Assembly (NCBI GenBank): GCA_019634415.1
Contig: JAHQVJ010000243.1
Span: 1 to 64,000 of the forward strand
DNA length: 64,000 bases
Origin: Myxococcales bacterium
Lineage (GTDB): Bacteria > Myxococcota_A > UBA796 > GCA-2862545
Direction: 5' to 3'
Below, piece by piece: positions 25,853 to 33,512 of the stretch. Numbering within the stretch: position 1 is the first letter of the stretch; each line of letters opens with the position of its first letter. The position numbers and the translations under genes are program-made. The notes under the pieces are model-generated. The model searched no databases. It saw only the letters and a program-made list of their open reading frames with translations, and was not told the origin of the DNA.

Positions 25853-28797
25853 ACCCCTTGATGCCTACGATGCTGGCCATGCTCGTTCCGATGCAGGTGG
25901 CCGAAGCCCGTGAGACCGGGGCCATCCAGGGTGTGGTGGAGGACGAGGACGGCCTGCCCGTTCCCAACGCCACCGTGCTCCTGTCGGGGATCAACCTGCA
26001 GGGTGAGCGGACCGCCACCACGCGGGACGACGGCAGCTACCGCTTCGACGGTGTGAACCCGGGCACCTATGAGCTGTCCGTCACGCTGAACGACGCGCTG
26101 CTCGCGCGGGCCGAGGTCCGCGTCGCGCTACAGACCACCACCTCCGCGCGCATCACCGCCAACATGGGCGGCGTGAGCGAGGAGATCTCGGTCGTCTTCA
26201 AGCCCGTGGTGGACACCACCCAGACGGCGTTCTCCACGTCCCTGGGTGCCGACGCCATCCAGAACCTGCCCGTCGGACGGTCCTATCAGTCCGTCGCCCA
26301 GACCATTCCGGGCGTCACGGGTCGGATCAACACCAGCGCAGGCGGTGCCGGCAACGGCAACCCGAGTGTGCGTGGTGAGGGCCAGTACGGCAACAACTAC
26401 ACCCTCGACGGGGTCTCCACCCGCGACCCGGCCACGAAGACCTTCGGCGTGAGCCTGAACTTCGATGCCATCGAGGAGATCCAGGTCTACACCGACGGCG
26501 CGCCCGCCGAGTTCGGTCAGTTCACCGGGATGCAGGTGAACGTGGTGACCAAGGACGGTGGTGACGAGCACCACGGCTCCGCCGCCGTGTTCTACACGCA
26601 GCACGCGTGGTTCAACGACACCTACCCGATCTTCGACTTCGACACCGGCACCGAGGTGGACACCACCAAGGCCAAGAGCCGCATCCCCGTGTTCAACGGG
26701 ACGGCCGGTGGTCCGATCATCAAGGAGAAGCTCTGGTACTTCGCGGCCCTCGACCTGGTCAACAACTGGATCGTGCCAGAGGGTGTCGACGAAGAGAACG
26801 CCATCACGAGTCAGCAGGGCCGCTTCATGGGCAAGCTGACCTGGTTCCCCGCCGACCAGCTCACCCTGCGGTACCTGTTCATCGGTGACTACGAGGCCCA
26901 GGCCAACTGGGACGCCAGCCAGTTCGTGCTGCCCGAGGCCACCGAGGACCGCATCGACTGGACGATCTCGAACACGTTGACGGCCGAGTGGCAGCCCTCG
27001 CCCAACGACACGTTCGAGCTGCGTGCAGGCTTCACCAACATCAACATCGACATCGTGCCGAGCTCGGGCGACCTGTCCACGCCAGGGCGTCTGACGGCAG
27101 CGGGTGTGCGTACCGACAACGCATTCCAGTTCGACTACAACGACCGCAACCGCCTCGGCGGTGGTCTGGTGTACGAGCGCCTGATCCAGAACCTCGTGGG
27201 TGACCACAAGATCCGGGCCGGTGTGGAGCAGTGGATCACGGTCGCTGCGCGCGACATCCAGAACACGGGTGAGACCACCATCACCTGGGAAGCAGACCTC
27301 GACGGTGACGGTGTGGCCGAGGCGGCTCCGGCTCCGAGCGGCGACGGCGTGAGCACCGACCAGCTCACTGGTACCCGGTACCTGGGACGGGAGGGCCTCC
27401 CCTGCGAGGCGGACGACTACTCCGACTGTGGGTCCATCGAGTACTGGACCAACGTGGGTCGTCTGGCCAACCGGATCAACACCACCAACCTGTTCGTTCA
27501 GGACGAGTGGCGTCCGAACCAGAACCTGACGATCAACCTGGGTGTGCGCCTCGACATCGAGGACGGCCGCAACGACATGGGCGAGCGTCCCCCCACCCAG
27601 CTGGTGGAGGAGTTCAACCTTCCCCTCGAGGAGCGGTCGCTGACCTGCGACGACGAGGAGAACCCCAACAGCCCGGGGTGCTACGACGGCGAGCTCGGCC
27701 CGCTGATCATGCCTGCGCCTCGTATCGGTGTCTCCTTCGACCCCTTCGGCGATGCGAAGACCAAGGTGACGGCCCACTACGGTCAGTACTACGACATCGC
27801 GGGTCAGAACCTGTGGGACTGGGCCAACACCAGCACCCCGAACGGGTTCGTGCGCTACGTCCGGCAGAACCCGGGTGAAGCTCCGATCTGGAACAACACC
27901 CAGGATCCGGTCTCGTCGCCCCTCATCTACGACGAGGGCATGCGGCCGGCGCGTCAGGACAAGATCAACGTGGGCATCGAGCGCGAGATCGCCACCGATC
28001 TGGCGCTCGGGATCCGCGGGATCCTCTCGCGCACGTCGAACCTGCCCGAGGACGTCGATACCAATCTCAACGATTGGTACATCATGAACAGCCCCCTCAA
28101 GGAGCGGAACTACCGCGCCCTCGAGATCACGTTGAACAAGCAGTTCGACGAGCGCTGGCAGCTCTTCGGCGCCTACACCCTGTCCGAGTCCTGGGGCCAC
28201 ACGCCCGGTCAGTTCGAGCTGCCCCCCGGCGCCAACTCCGGCTCCGACGGCAACAACGTGGGTGTGTACCTCGACGACATCGGTGACCGCACCGCGCGCG
28301 CCATGTACTACGAGACCGGCTTCGGTTGGCTGCTCGACGGCCTCAAGGGCCTCGGGCGCTACGATCCCGACAACCCGCAGTTCTCGGACTCCGCCGGCTA
28401 CTTCGGGTACCTGCCGTACCACGCGTTCCACCAGATCAAGCTGAACGGAACCTACGTGGCGCCCTTCGGCACCAAGATCGGTCTGGTCTACGAGTTCAGC
28501 TCGGGCAATGCCTGGCAGAAGCGTGGTGAGGTCGGCTTCTACGGGGCGGGCTACTCCTTCCCGCAGGCGCGCGGCAGCCGCTTCATGCCGGCCGTGCACT
28601 GGATCGACCTGCGCCTCGCCCACGAGATCGGGCTGGGCACGGAGAACCGGAGCCTCGAGGCCACCCTCGACATCTTCAACGTGATGGACTTCATCACGCC
28701 GATCACGTACTTCGAGAACGACGCGCCGGGCTTCGGTCTGACCCTGAACCGTCAGGCGCCTCGCACGATCCGTGCGGGCCTGAAGTTCCGCTACTGA
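25849..28797 (+). CDS. TonB-dependent receptor, Oar-like, with N-terminal carboxypeptidase-regulatory-like domain
   Basis: 982 residues. After a signal peptide (MNPLMPTMLAMLVPMQVAEA) comes a carboxypeptidase-regulatory-like (CarboxypepD_reg) domain at about 25-100 (GAIQGVVEDEDGLPVPNATV, YRFDGVNPGTYELSV). Then the plug domain, about 110-240, with LPVGRSYQSVAQTIPGVTG and VRGEGQYGNNYTLDG, and a long beta-barrel ending in the aromatic C-terminal residues KFRY recognised by the BAM machinery. The architecture matches Oar-type outer-membrane receptors of myxobacteria and Bacteroidetes. Codons look highly biased, suggesting high expression. ATG overlaps the preceding lipoprotein stop by 4 nt. Ligand unknown. 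Confidence 0.9.
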   Translation: MNPLMPTMLAMLVPMQVAEARETGAIQGVVEDEDGLPVPNATVLLSGINLQGERTATTRDDGSYRFDGVNPGTYELSVTLNDALLARAEVRVALQTTTSARITANMGGVSEEISVVFKPVVDTTQTAFSTSLGADAIQNLPVGRSYQSVAQTIPGVTGRINTSAGGAGNGNPSVRGEGQYGNNYTLDGVSTRDPATKTFGVSLNFDAIEEIQVYTDGAPAEFGQFTGMQVNVVTKDGGDEHHGSAAVFYTQHAWFNDTYPIFDFDTGTEVDTTKAKSRIPVFNGTAGGPIIKEKLWYFAALDLVNNWIVPEGVDEENAITSQQGRFMGKLTWFPADQLTLRYLFIGDYEAQANWDASQFVLPEATEDRIDWTISNTLTAEWQPSPNDTFELRAGFTNINIDIVPSSGDLSTPGRLTAAGVRTDNAFQFDYNDRNRLGGGLVYERLIQNLVGDHKIRAGVEQWITVAARDIQNTGETTITWEADLDGDGVAEAAPAPSGDGVSTDQLTGTRYLGREGLPCEADDYSDCGSIEYWTNVGRLANRINTTNLFVQDEWRPNQNLTINLGVRLDIEDGRNDMGERPPTQLVEEFNLPLEERSLTCDDEENPNSPGCYDGELGPLIMPAPRIGVSFDPFGDAKTKVTAHYGQYYDIAGQNLWDWANTSTPNGFVRYVRQNPGEAPIWNNTQDPVSSPLIYDEGMRPARQDKINVGIEREIATDLALGIRGILSRTSNLPEDVDTNLNDWYIMNSPLKERNYRALEITLNKQFDERWQLFGAYTLSESWGHTPGQFELPPGANSGSDGNNVGVYLDDIGDRTARAMYYETGFGWLLDGLKGLGRYDPDNPQFSDSAGYFGYLPYHAFHQIKLNGTYVAPFGTKIGLVYEFSSGNAWQKRGEVGFYGAGYSFPQARGSRFMPAVHWIDLRLAHEIGLGTENRSLEATLDIFNVMDFITPITYFENDAPGFGLTLNRQAPRTIRAGLKFRY

Positions 28798-28836
28798 TCT
28801 GACGCCTCCTCGGGTGGACATCGTCTGCCCGTGGTC

Positions 28837-28866
28837 GACCCCGGCATCGCGTGCGATGCCGGGGTC
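28837..28866. terminator. Hairpin terminator between convergent genes
   Basis: Perfect 14-bp inverted repeat GACCCCGGCATCGC (28837-28850) and complement (28853-28866) with a tight loop, followed by TTCTGCTC. It lies 39 bp after the TonB receptor stop and 6 bp before the stop of convergent epmA. Confidence 0.75.
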
Positions 28867-28872
28867 TTCTGC

Positions 28873-29733
28873 TCAGATCTCGTTGTAGCCGCAGGCCAGG
28901 GCCACCAGGCGATCCATGCCCATCGCGATGCCGCACGTCCGCGGCATCTGCCCCACGGCGGCCACCAGCGCTTCGTCGACGGGATGCGGTGGCTCACCCA
29001 TGGCGATGCGCGCGGCGTTGGAGGCCTCGAAGCGGCGGCGCTGCTCGGCGGGATCGACGAGCTCGTCGAAGGCGTTGGCGAGCTCGATGCCGTCGATGTA
29101 GGCCTCGAAGCGGCTGGCCACGGCGACGCCGTCCGCCGAGGGGCGGATCCGAGCGAGGGCTGCCTGCGATGCCGGCCAGTCGGCCACGAACACGCCGGCC
29201 GTGAGCGTGGGCTCGACGTCCGTGACCCAGCGGCGCAGGAACGCGTCGTCCCAGGAGTCGTCGGCATCCGACAGCTCCTCGGCCGTGGCTCGCATGGGGT
29301 CGATGCCGGTGGCGGCAGTGAAGGCCTCACGCACGGTGGTGCGCCGCCACGGGGGCGCCTGACGACCGACGGCGGCGGTGGCTGCTGCCACGAGCGCCTC
29401 TACCTCGTCCATGAGATCGCACAGCTGCGCCCCCGCCCGGTACCACTCGCACATGGTGAACTCGCGGCGATGCCATGGTCCGTGCTCCCGGTCGCGGAAG
29501 CAGGGCCCGATCTCGTAGATCCGGCCTAGTCCTCGGGCCATCAAGCCCTTCAGGGCGAACTCGGGCGACGTGCGGAGGAAGGCATCTCCCACCGCCAGCG
29601 GAAACAGGTGCTCCTCCATGGCGGGGGAGGGCACCAGGCAGGGAGTCTGCACCTCCACGTAGCCGTGCAGCTCGAACCAGCTCCGCACCGACCGGAACAC
29701 ACGATGTCGCGCCCGAGCGCGATCGGCGTGCAC
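28873..29733 (-). CDS. epmA: EF-P lysine--(R)-beta-lysine ligase EpmA
   Basis: 286 residues, homologous to the catalytic part of class II lysyl-tRNA synthetase without the anticodon domain. The family attaches beta-lysine to elongation factor P. Seen: motif 2 region FRDREHGPWHRREFTMCEWYR, ASQAALA, the ERFEAYIDGIELANAFDEL-type segment (here SRFEAYIDGIELANAFDEL), and motif 3 GIAMGMDRLVALA. The GTG at 29733 shares its first base with the last base of the efp stop (TAGTG), and residues just after it match the family N-terminus. Directly coupled to efp. The C-terminus is slightly short but motif 3 is complete. Confidence 0.92.
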   Translation of the reverse strand: MHADRARARHRVFRSVRSWFELHGYVEVQTPCLVPSPAMEEHLFPLAVGDAFLRTSPEFALKGLMARGLGRIYEIGPCFRDREHGPWHRREFTMCEWYRAGAQLCDLMDEVEALVAAATAAVGRQAPPWRRTTVREAFTAATGIDPMRATAEELSDADDSWDDAFLRRWVTDVEPTLTAGVFVADWPASQAALARIRPSADGVAVASRFEAYIDGIELANAFDELVDPAEQRRRFEASNAARIAMGEPPHPVDEALVAAVGQMPRTCGIAMGMDRLVALACGYNEI

Positions 29734-30296
29734 TACTTTCGGACGCGCTCGACGTAGTCGCCGGTGCGGGTGTCCACCTTGACCCACTCGCCCTGCTCGA
29801 TGAACAGCGGCACGTTCACGGTGTGGCCGGTGGAGAGTGTCGCGGGCTTGGTGGCGCCCTGGGCCGTGTTGCCCTTCACGCCGGGCTCACAGTAGGTGAT
29901 CTCGAGCTCCACGAAGTTCGGCAAGTCCACGCTGACGGGCCGAGCTCGGTAGAACATCAGGTTGACCTCCATCTCCTCCACGAGGAAGTTCTTCGCGTCT
30001 CCCACGGCCTCCGGCTGCAGCGCCAGCTGATCGTAGGTCTCCATGTTCATGAAGTGGAAGGACTCGCCGTCGGCATAGAGGAACTGGTGTGTGCCCTCCG
30101 TGATGTCGGCCGGCTGCAGCGTCTCCCCCGTCTTGAAGGTCCGGTCCAGCACGTTGCCCGACAGCAGGTTCTTCAGCTTGGTGCGGGTGAAGGCTTGGCC
30201 CTTCCCGGGCTTCACGAACTGGAAGTACGTGACGACGTAGGGCTGCCCGTCGATCTCGACCTTGAGACCGTTGCGGATGTCGGACGTCTGATACAT
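29733..30296 (-). CDS. efp: Translation elongation factor P
   Basis: 187 residues, normal length. EF-P helps ribosomes through polyproline stretches. Seen: the N-terminal KOW domain with the modification loop FVKPGKGQAF, whose central Lys (Lys32) is the expected beta-lysylation target, then the two OB domains with ITEGTHQFLYADGESFHFMN and the C-terminal VKVDTRTGDYVERV. ATG at 30296 has AGAGGA at 9 nt. First gene of the minus-strand pair with epmA, divergent from epmB across 81 bp, so the substrate protein and both modification enzymes are in one locus. Confidence 0.95.
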   Translation of the reverse strand: MYQTSDIRNGLKVEIDGQPYVVTYFQFVKPGKGQAFTRTKLKNLLSGNVLDRTFKTGETLQPADITEGTHQFLYADGESFHFMNMETYDQLALQPEAVGDAKNFLVEEMEVNLMFYRARPVSVDLPNFVELEITYCEPGVKGNTAQGATKPATLSTGHTVNVPLFIEQGEWVKVDTRTGDYVERVRK

Positions 30297-30377
30297 GGAC
30301 GGGGTTCCTCTCGGGGTGGCGGCGGAATGTATCACGACGAACCGCCTGAACAGGGCCGTGAGGCGGGGTCCAGCGCC

Positions 30378-31313
30378 ATGATCCGCCGAGCGGAGTTGGA
30401 GGCGGCTCGGCCGGACCTTCGCCCCACGTTCGACGCCGTGGACGACGCCTTCACGGTGCGCATCACACGTTCCTTCTGGGAGCGCATGGATCCACAGGAC
30501 CCGACCGACCCCCTGGCGCGTCAGGTGGTGCCGGATCCGGCGGAGCTCGAGCCCCATCCAGACGACGAGATCGACCCGGTGGGGGACGCGGCCTGCAGTC
30601 CGCTGCCGTGGGTGGTGCACAAGTACCCCTCGCGCGTGCTGCTGCTGACGACGAAGCGGTGCCACCTGTACTGCCGCTACTGCTTTCGGCGGAACCACGC
30701 TCCCGATCAGCGCCTCGATCCCACGGCAGCCGAGTGGGAGGCAGCCCTCGACTACGCCATCTCCAGCGGTGCGAGCGAGGCGATCCTGTCGGGGGGAGAC
30801 CCGCTGATGCTGCCCGACAGCGCCCTGTTCCACACGCTGGACCGGCTGCAGACGATGGCTGTGCGCCGCATCCACACCCGAGCGCCGATCACGTTCCCGA
30901 AGCGCGTCACCGACGAGCTCGTGGCGGGCCTGCGCGCGCGGGCACCGGTATGGGTGGCCGTGCACTGCAACCACCCGCGCGAGCTGTCGCCCGAGGTGGA
31001 CGAGGCCTTGGCACGCCTGGTGGATGCGGGAGTGCCAGTGCTGAACCAGGCGGTGCTGCTGCGCGGGGTGAACGACGATGTGGCGGTGCTGCAGGAGCTG
31101 TGCGAGGCCCTGGTTCGGCGGCGGGTGTTTCCCTACTACCTGCACCTGACGGACCGCGCGGCGGGCAACGCGCACCTCCGCGTGGGAGCGGAAGAGGCGG
31201 TGGCGCTGCACCGTGCACTGGGACAGCGCGTGAGCGGTGTGGCCTGGCCGCGCCTCGTTCGGGACCCGCCAGAGGGCACGGGCAAGGTCGACGTGCGGAC
31301 CGTCTCGCCCTGA
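30378..31313 (+). CDS. epmB: EF-P beta-lysylation protein EpmB (radical SAM lysine 2,3-aminomutase type)
   Basis: 311 residues. EpmB converts lysine to beta-lysine for EpmA; it lacks the C-terminal extension of catabolic KamA. Seen: the radical SAM cluster motif CHLYCRYC in TKRCHLYCRYCFRRN, SGGDPLMLPD, RIHTRAPITFPKRVTDEL, HCNHPRELSPEV and NQAVLLRGVND. ATG assigned at 30378. The divergent location next to efp/epmA supports EpmB over a lysine-fermentation enzyme. Confidence 0.92.
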   Translation: MIRRAELEAARPDLRPTFDAVDDAFTVRITRSFWERMDPQDPTDPLARQVVPDPAELEPHPDDEIDPVGDAACSPLPWVVHKYPSRVLLLTTKRCHLYCRYCFRRNHAPDQRLDPTAAEWEAALDYAISSGASEAILSGGDPLMLPDSALFHTLDRLQTMAVRRIHTRAPITFPKRVTDELVAGLRARAPVWVAVHCNHPRELSPEVDEALARLVDAGVPVLNQAVLLRGVNDDVAVLQELCEALVRRRVFPYYLHLTDRAAGNAHLRVGAEEAVALHRALGQRVSGVAWPRLVRDPPEGTGKVDVRTVSP

Positions 31314-31320
31314 CCGAAGA

Positions 31321-31347
31321 ACCGAGGACTAGATTTGTCCTCCTGGT
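31321..31347 (+). terminator. Weak hairpin after epmB
   Basis: GAGGAC/GTCCTC stem (31324-31329, 31337-31342) extended by ACC/GGT with a 2-nt bulge; loop TAGATTT; 8 bp after the epmB stop. Small and without a T-run, so only a candidate. Confidence 0.35.
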
Positions 31348-31477
31348 CATTCTGCACGTGCAAGCTCCGTAGCTCGCGGGTCTGCCAGAAAATGTCCGGT
31401 ACGGTCCGAAAAAGGAGTCTAAAAGGGAAGCAGAGAGACGTGCCAGGGGTAGACAGTACGCTAGACGAGGTGACGCC

Positions 31478-32416
31478 GTGGGAACGCTGTACGAATCGAG
31501 TGATTTGGTCGCTGCAGCCCGAGGGTCCGAGCCGCCCGAGGAGCCGACTGCACTGCGGTGTCGCTGTGGAGCGTCGCATCGGTGGGTGTGGTGGGACGGC
31601 AGCGGCAGGATCGGCCCACGATGGACGCCTCCCAAGGTGAATCCCTGTGCCGCCTGCACGGCGGACGGCGCGCGTCAGCGGCGAGACGACGCGGACAACC
31701 GGGTGGCAGCGGCCGGGTTCCCGCGGGGGTTGCTGGGCTTCCGCCTGCACGAGCGGGGTGTGGTGGCTCAGTCGCCGGGGGAGCCGGAGGAGCGCTTCCA
31801 GGAGCGGGTGCGGCATCATCCGGAGCGGCCCCTCGGGATCCTGCGTCGGAACCGCGACGCGATGGCCCAGCTCTACCGCTGGCGTCCGCCTGCGTGGGCG
31901 GTGCTCTACGGCACCTCCGGCACGGGCAAGACGGCAGTGATGACCGCCATGGCGTGGCGGATGCTGGATGCGCCCACCGACAGCTGGGTGCCCATCGACC
32001 ACCGACAGCTGGGGCCCCGCACGGAGGCCACTGCGGCCTACCTGCGAGCGCGCAGGCTCGACCGTCGCTTGGTGCGTCGTCCGCCGCCCTCCGCCACCTA
32101 CCTGCGAGCGGCGGATCTGGTGGACCGTGGGCGGGACCGCGGCGATCGGCGCAGCATCTCGGCGGCCAGCACCGCCGACGGCGTGCTGTTCCTGGACGAG
32201 ATCGGGGTGGGCAAGCCCTCGGCCGCCGAGCGCCAGGCCGTGCAGCGGGTGATCTGTCGCCGCTCTGATCTGGGGCTTGCCACGGTGGTGGCCGCGAATT
32301 GCTCCTGGGAGGCGCTGACGGGCTCGGACGCCCTCTACGGTCCCCGAGTGGCCGACAGGCTGTCCTCGGCCCTACGGGTGCCTCTGACGGGCCGCTCGTG
32401 GCGCGCCCGCTCGTGA
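31478..32416 (+). CDS. Stand-alone DnaC/IstB-like AAA+ ATPase with N-terminal Cys cluster
   Basis: 312 residues. GTG preceded by GAGGTGA at 5-6 nt. The N-terminus has CRC and, 30 residues on, CAAC (ALRCRCGASHRW ... NPCAACTADG), probably a zinc ribbon as in DnaC/DnaI-type loaders. The ATPase core has Walker A YGTSGTGKTA (about 148) and Walker B VLFLDEIGVGKPS (about 235), then a sensor-like VVAANCSW. The linker and C-terminus are Arg-rich. Such ATPases load replicative helicase or serve transposases; no transposase or phage replication gene is adjacent. It stands alone between epmB and the convergent ABC operon. Codon use is like the neighbours. Confidence 0.7.
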   Translation: MGTLYESSDLVAAARGSEPPEEPTALRCRCGASHRWVWWDGSGRIGPRWTPPKVNPCAACTADGARQRRDDADNRVAAAGFPRGLLGFRLHERGVVAQSPGEPEERFQERVRHHPERPLGILRRNRDAMAQLYRWRPPAWAVLYGTSGTGKTAVMTAMAWRMLDAPTDSWVPIDHRQLGPRTEATAAYLRARRLDRRLVRRPPPSATYLRAADLVDRGRDRGDRRSISAASTADGVLFLDEIGVGKPSAAERQAVQRVICRRSDLGLATVVAANCSWEALTGSDALYGPRVADRLSSALRVPLTGRSWRARS

Positions 32417-32417
32417 C

Positions 32418-33512
32418 CTAGGCCCGACCTCGCAGCTTGGGGTCCATCGCGTCCCTCAGGCCTTGTCCGAAGAGGTTGAAGGCGGTGAGGGTCAGGAAGA
32501 TGGCCACACCGGGGAACACCGTGAGGTGCCACAGCCCCTGGCTGACGTACGTGCGGCCCTGCTGCACGATCTCTCCCCACGAGGCCACCGAGGGGTCGCC
32601 GAAGCCCAAGAACGACAGCGAGGTCTCCGTGAGGATCGCCCCCGCGATCCCGAAGGCCAGGGCCACGAACACCGGGGAGACGGCGTTGGGCAGCACGTGG
32701 CGGAACATGATGCGGGTATCGCTCACCCCCAGCGCCCGCGCCGCCTGCACGTAGTCCAGGTCGCGGGTGGCCAGCACCTCGCCGCGCACCAAGCGGAAGA
32801 TCCCGGTCCAGCGGATGCAGCCCAGCACCACCATGATGTTGACGATGGAGGGCTCGAGGAACGCGATGACGGCGATGATGAGGAAGAACGCAGGGAAGCA
32901 GATCACCACCTCCACCAGTCGCGACAGCACGAGATCCACCCAGCCCCCCAGGAAGCCGGCCACGACGCCGAGCACGGTGCCGATCGTGCCCGCGATGGAC
33001 ATGGAGATCACCCCCACGAGCCAGGCGACCACGGTCCCGTGGACGAGTCGCGCCAGCACGTCGCGGCCCTGGTCGTCGGTGCCGAGGACGTGGGCTCGGC
33101 TCGGCCGCTCGGTGATGGCGTCCTTGTCGAACTGGTTCGGATGCCAGGGGATCGGGGGCCACAGGGCGAAGGACATGTCTTCGCTGTCGGCCACGTCCTT
33201 CCAGGTGCGGCCCTCGAGCTCCGCGTAGTGGTCCGACAAGGGGAAGGTGCCGCCCACGCGCAGGCTCTTGAGGTCGTAGCGCATGCCCTGCCAGGGCACC
33301 CAGGCGTCGACGTAGCTGGTCATGGCGGGGAACGACAGGCTGCCTCTGTAGTGGCAGACGACGGGGCGGTCGTTGGCGATGACGGGGGCCAGCAGTGCCA
33401 CGAGCAGCAGGCCCACGGCGATGGCCAGGCCCACCATGCCCGGCATGCCCTTGCGGAACTGGCGGCTGACCTCGCTCCAGTAGGAGCCGCTGTGGGGGGC
33501 GTCAGTCCGCAT
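32418..33512 (-). CDS. Peptide-type ABC transporter permease (DppC/OppC-like)
   Basis: 364 residues. TM1 (about 26-46) is followed by a long extracytoplasmic segment (about 47-140), then the permease core starting GTDDQGRDVLARLVHGTVVAW, with five further helices and the cytoplasmic EAA-type loop YVQAARALGVSDTRIMFRHVLPNA. C-terminal FGQGLRDAMDPKLRGR is typical of OppC/DppC. The extracytoplasmic segment after TM1 is longer than usual. Its ATG overlaps the upstream permease stop by 11 nt. Last gene of the operon; no ATPase gene follows it. Confidence 0.9.
   Translation of the reverse strand: MRTDAPHSGSYWSEVSRQFRKGMPGMVGLAIAVGLLLVALLAPVIANDRPVVCHYRGSLSFPAMTSYVDAWVPWQGMRYDLKSLRVGGTFPLSDHYAELEGRTWKDVADSEDMSFALWPPIPWHPNQFDKDAITERPSRAHVLGTDDQGRDVLARLVHGTVVAWLVGVISMSIAGTIGTVLGVVAGFLGGWVDLVLSRLVEVVICFPAFFLIIAVIAFLEPSIVNIMVVLGCIRWTGIFRLVRGEVLATRDLDYVQAARALGVSDTRIMFRHVLPNAVSPVFVALAFGIAGAILTETSLSFLGFGDPSVASWGEIVQQGRTYVSQGLWHLTVFPGVAIFLTLTAFNLFGQGLRDAMDPKLRGRA

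Noticed and set aside
26128..28821. Open minus-strand frame of about 900 codons opposite the TonB receptor
   Set aside because: The receptor on the plus strand has signal peptide, plug and barrel motifs and ribosome coupling; the antisense frame has no recognisable motif.
30378..31313. EpmB as a catabolic lysine 2,3-aminomutase (KamA)
   Set aside because: Its length is that of EpmB, it lacks the extra C-terminal region, and efp and epmA are adjacent.
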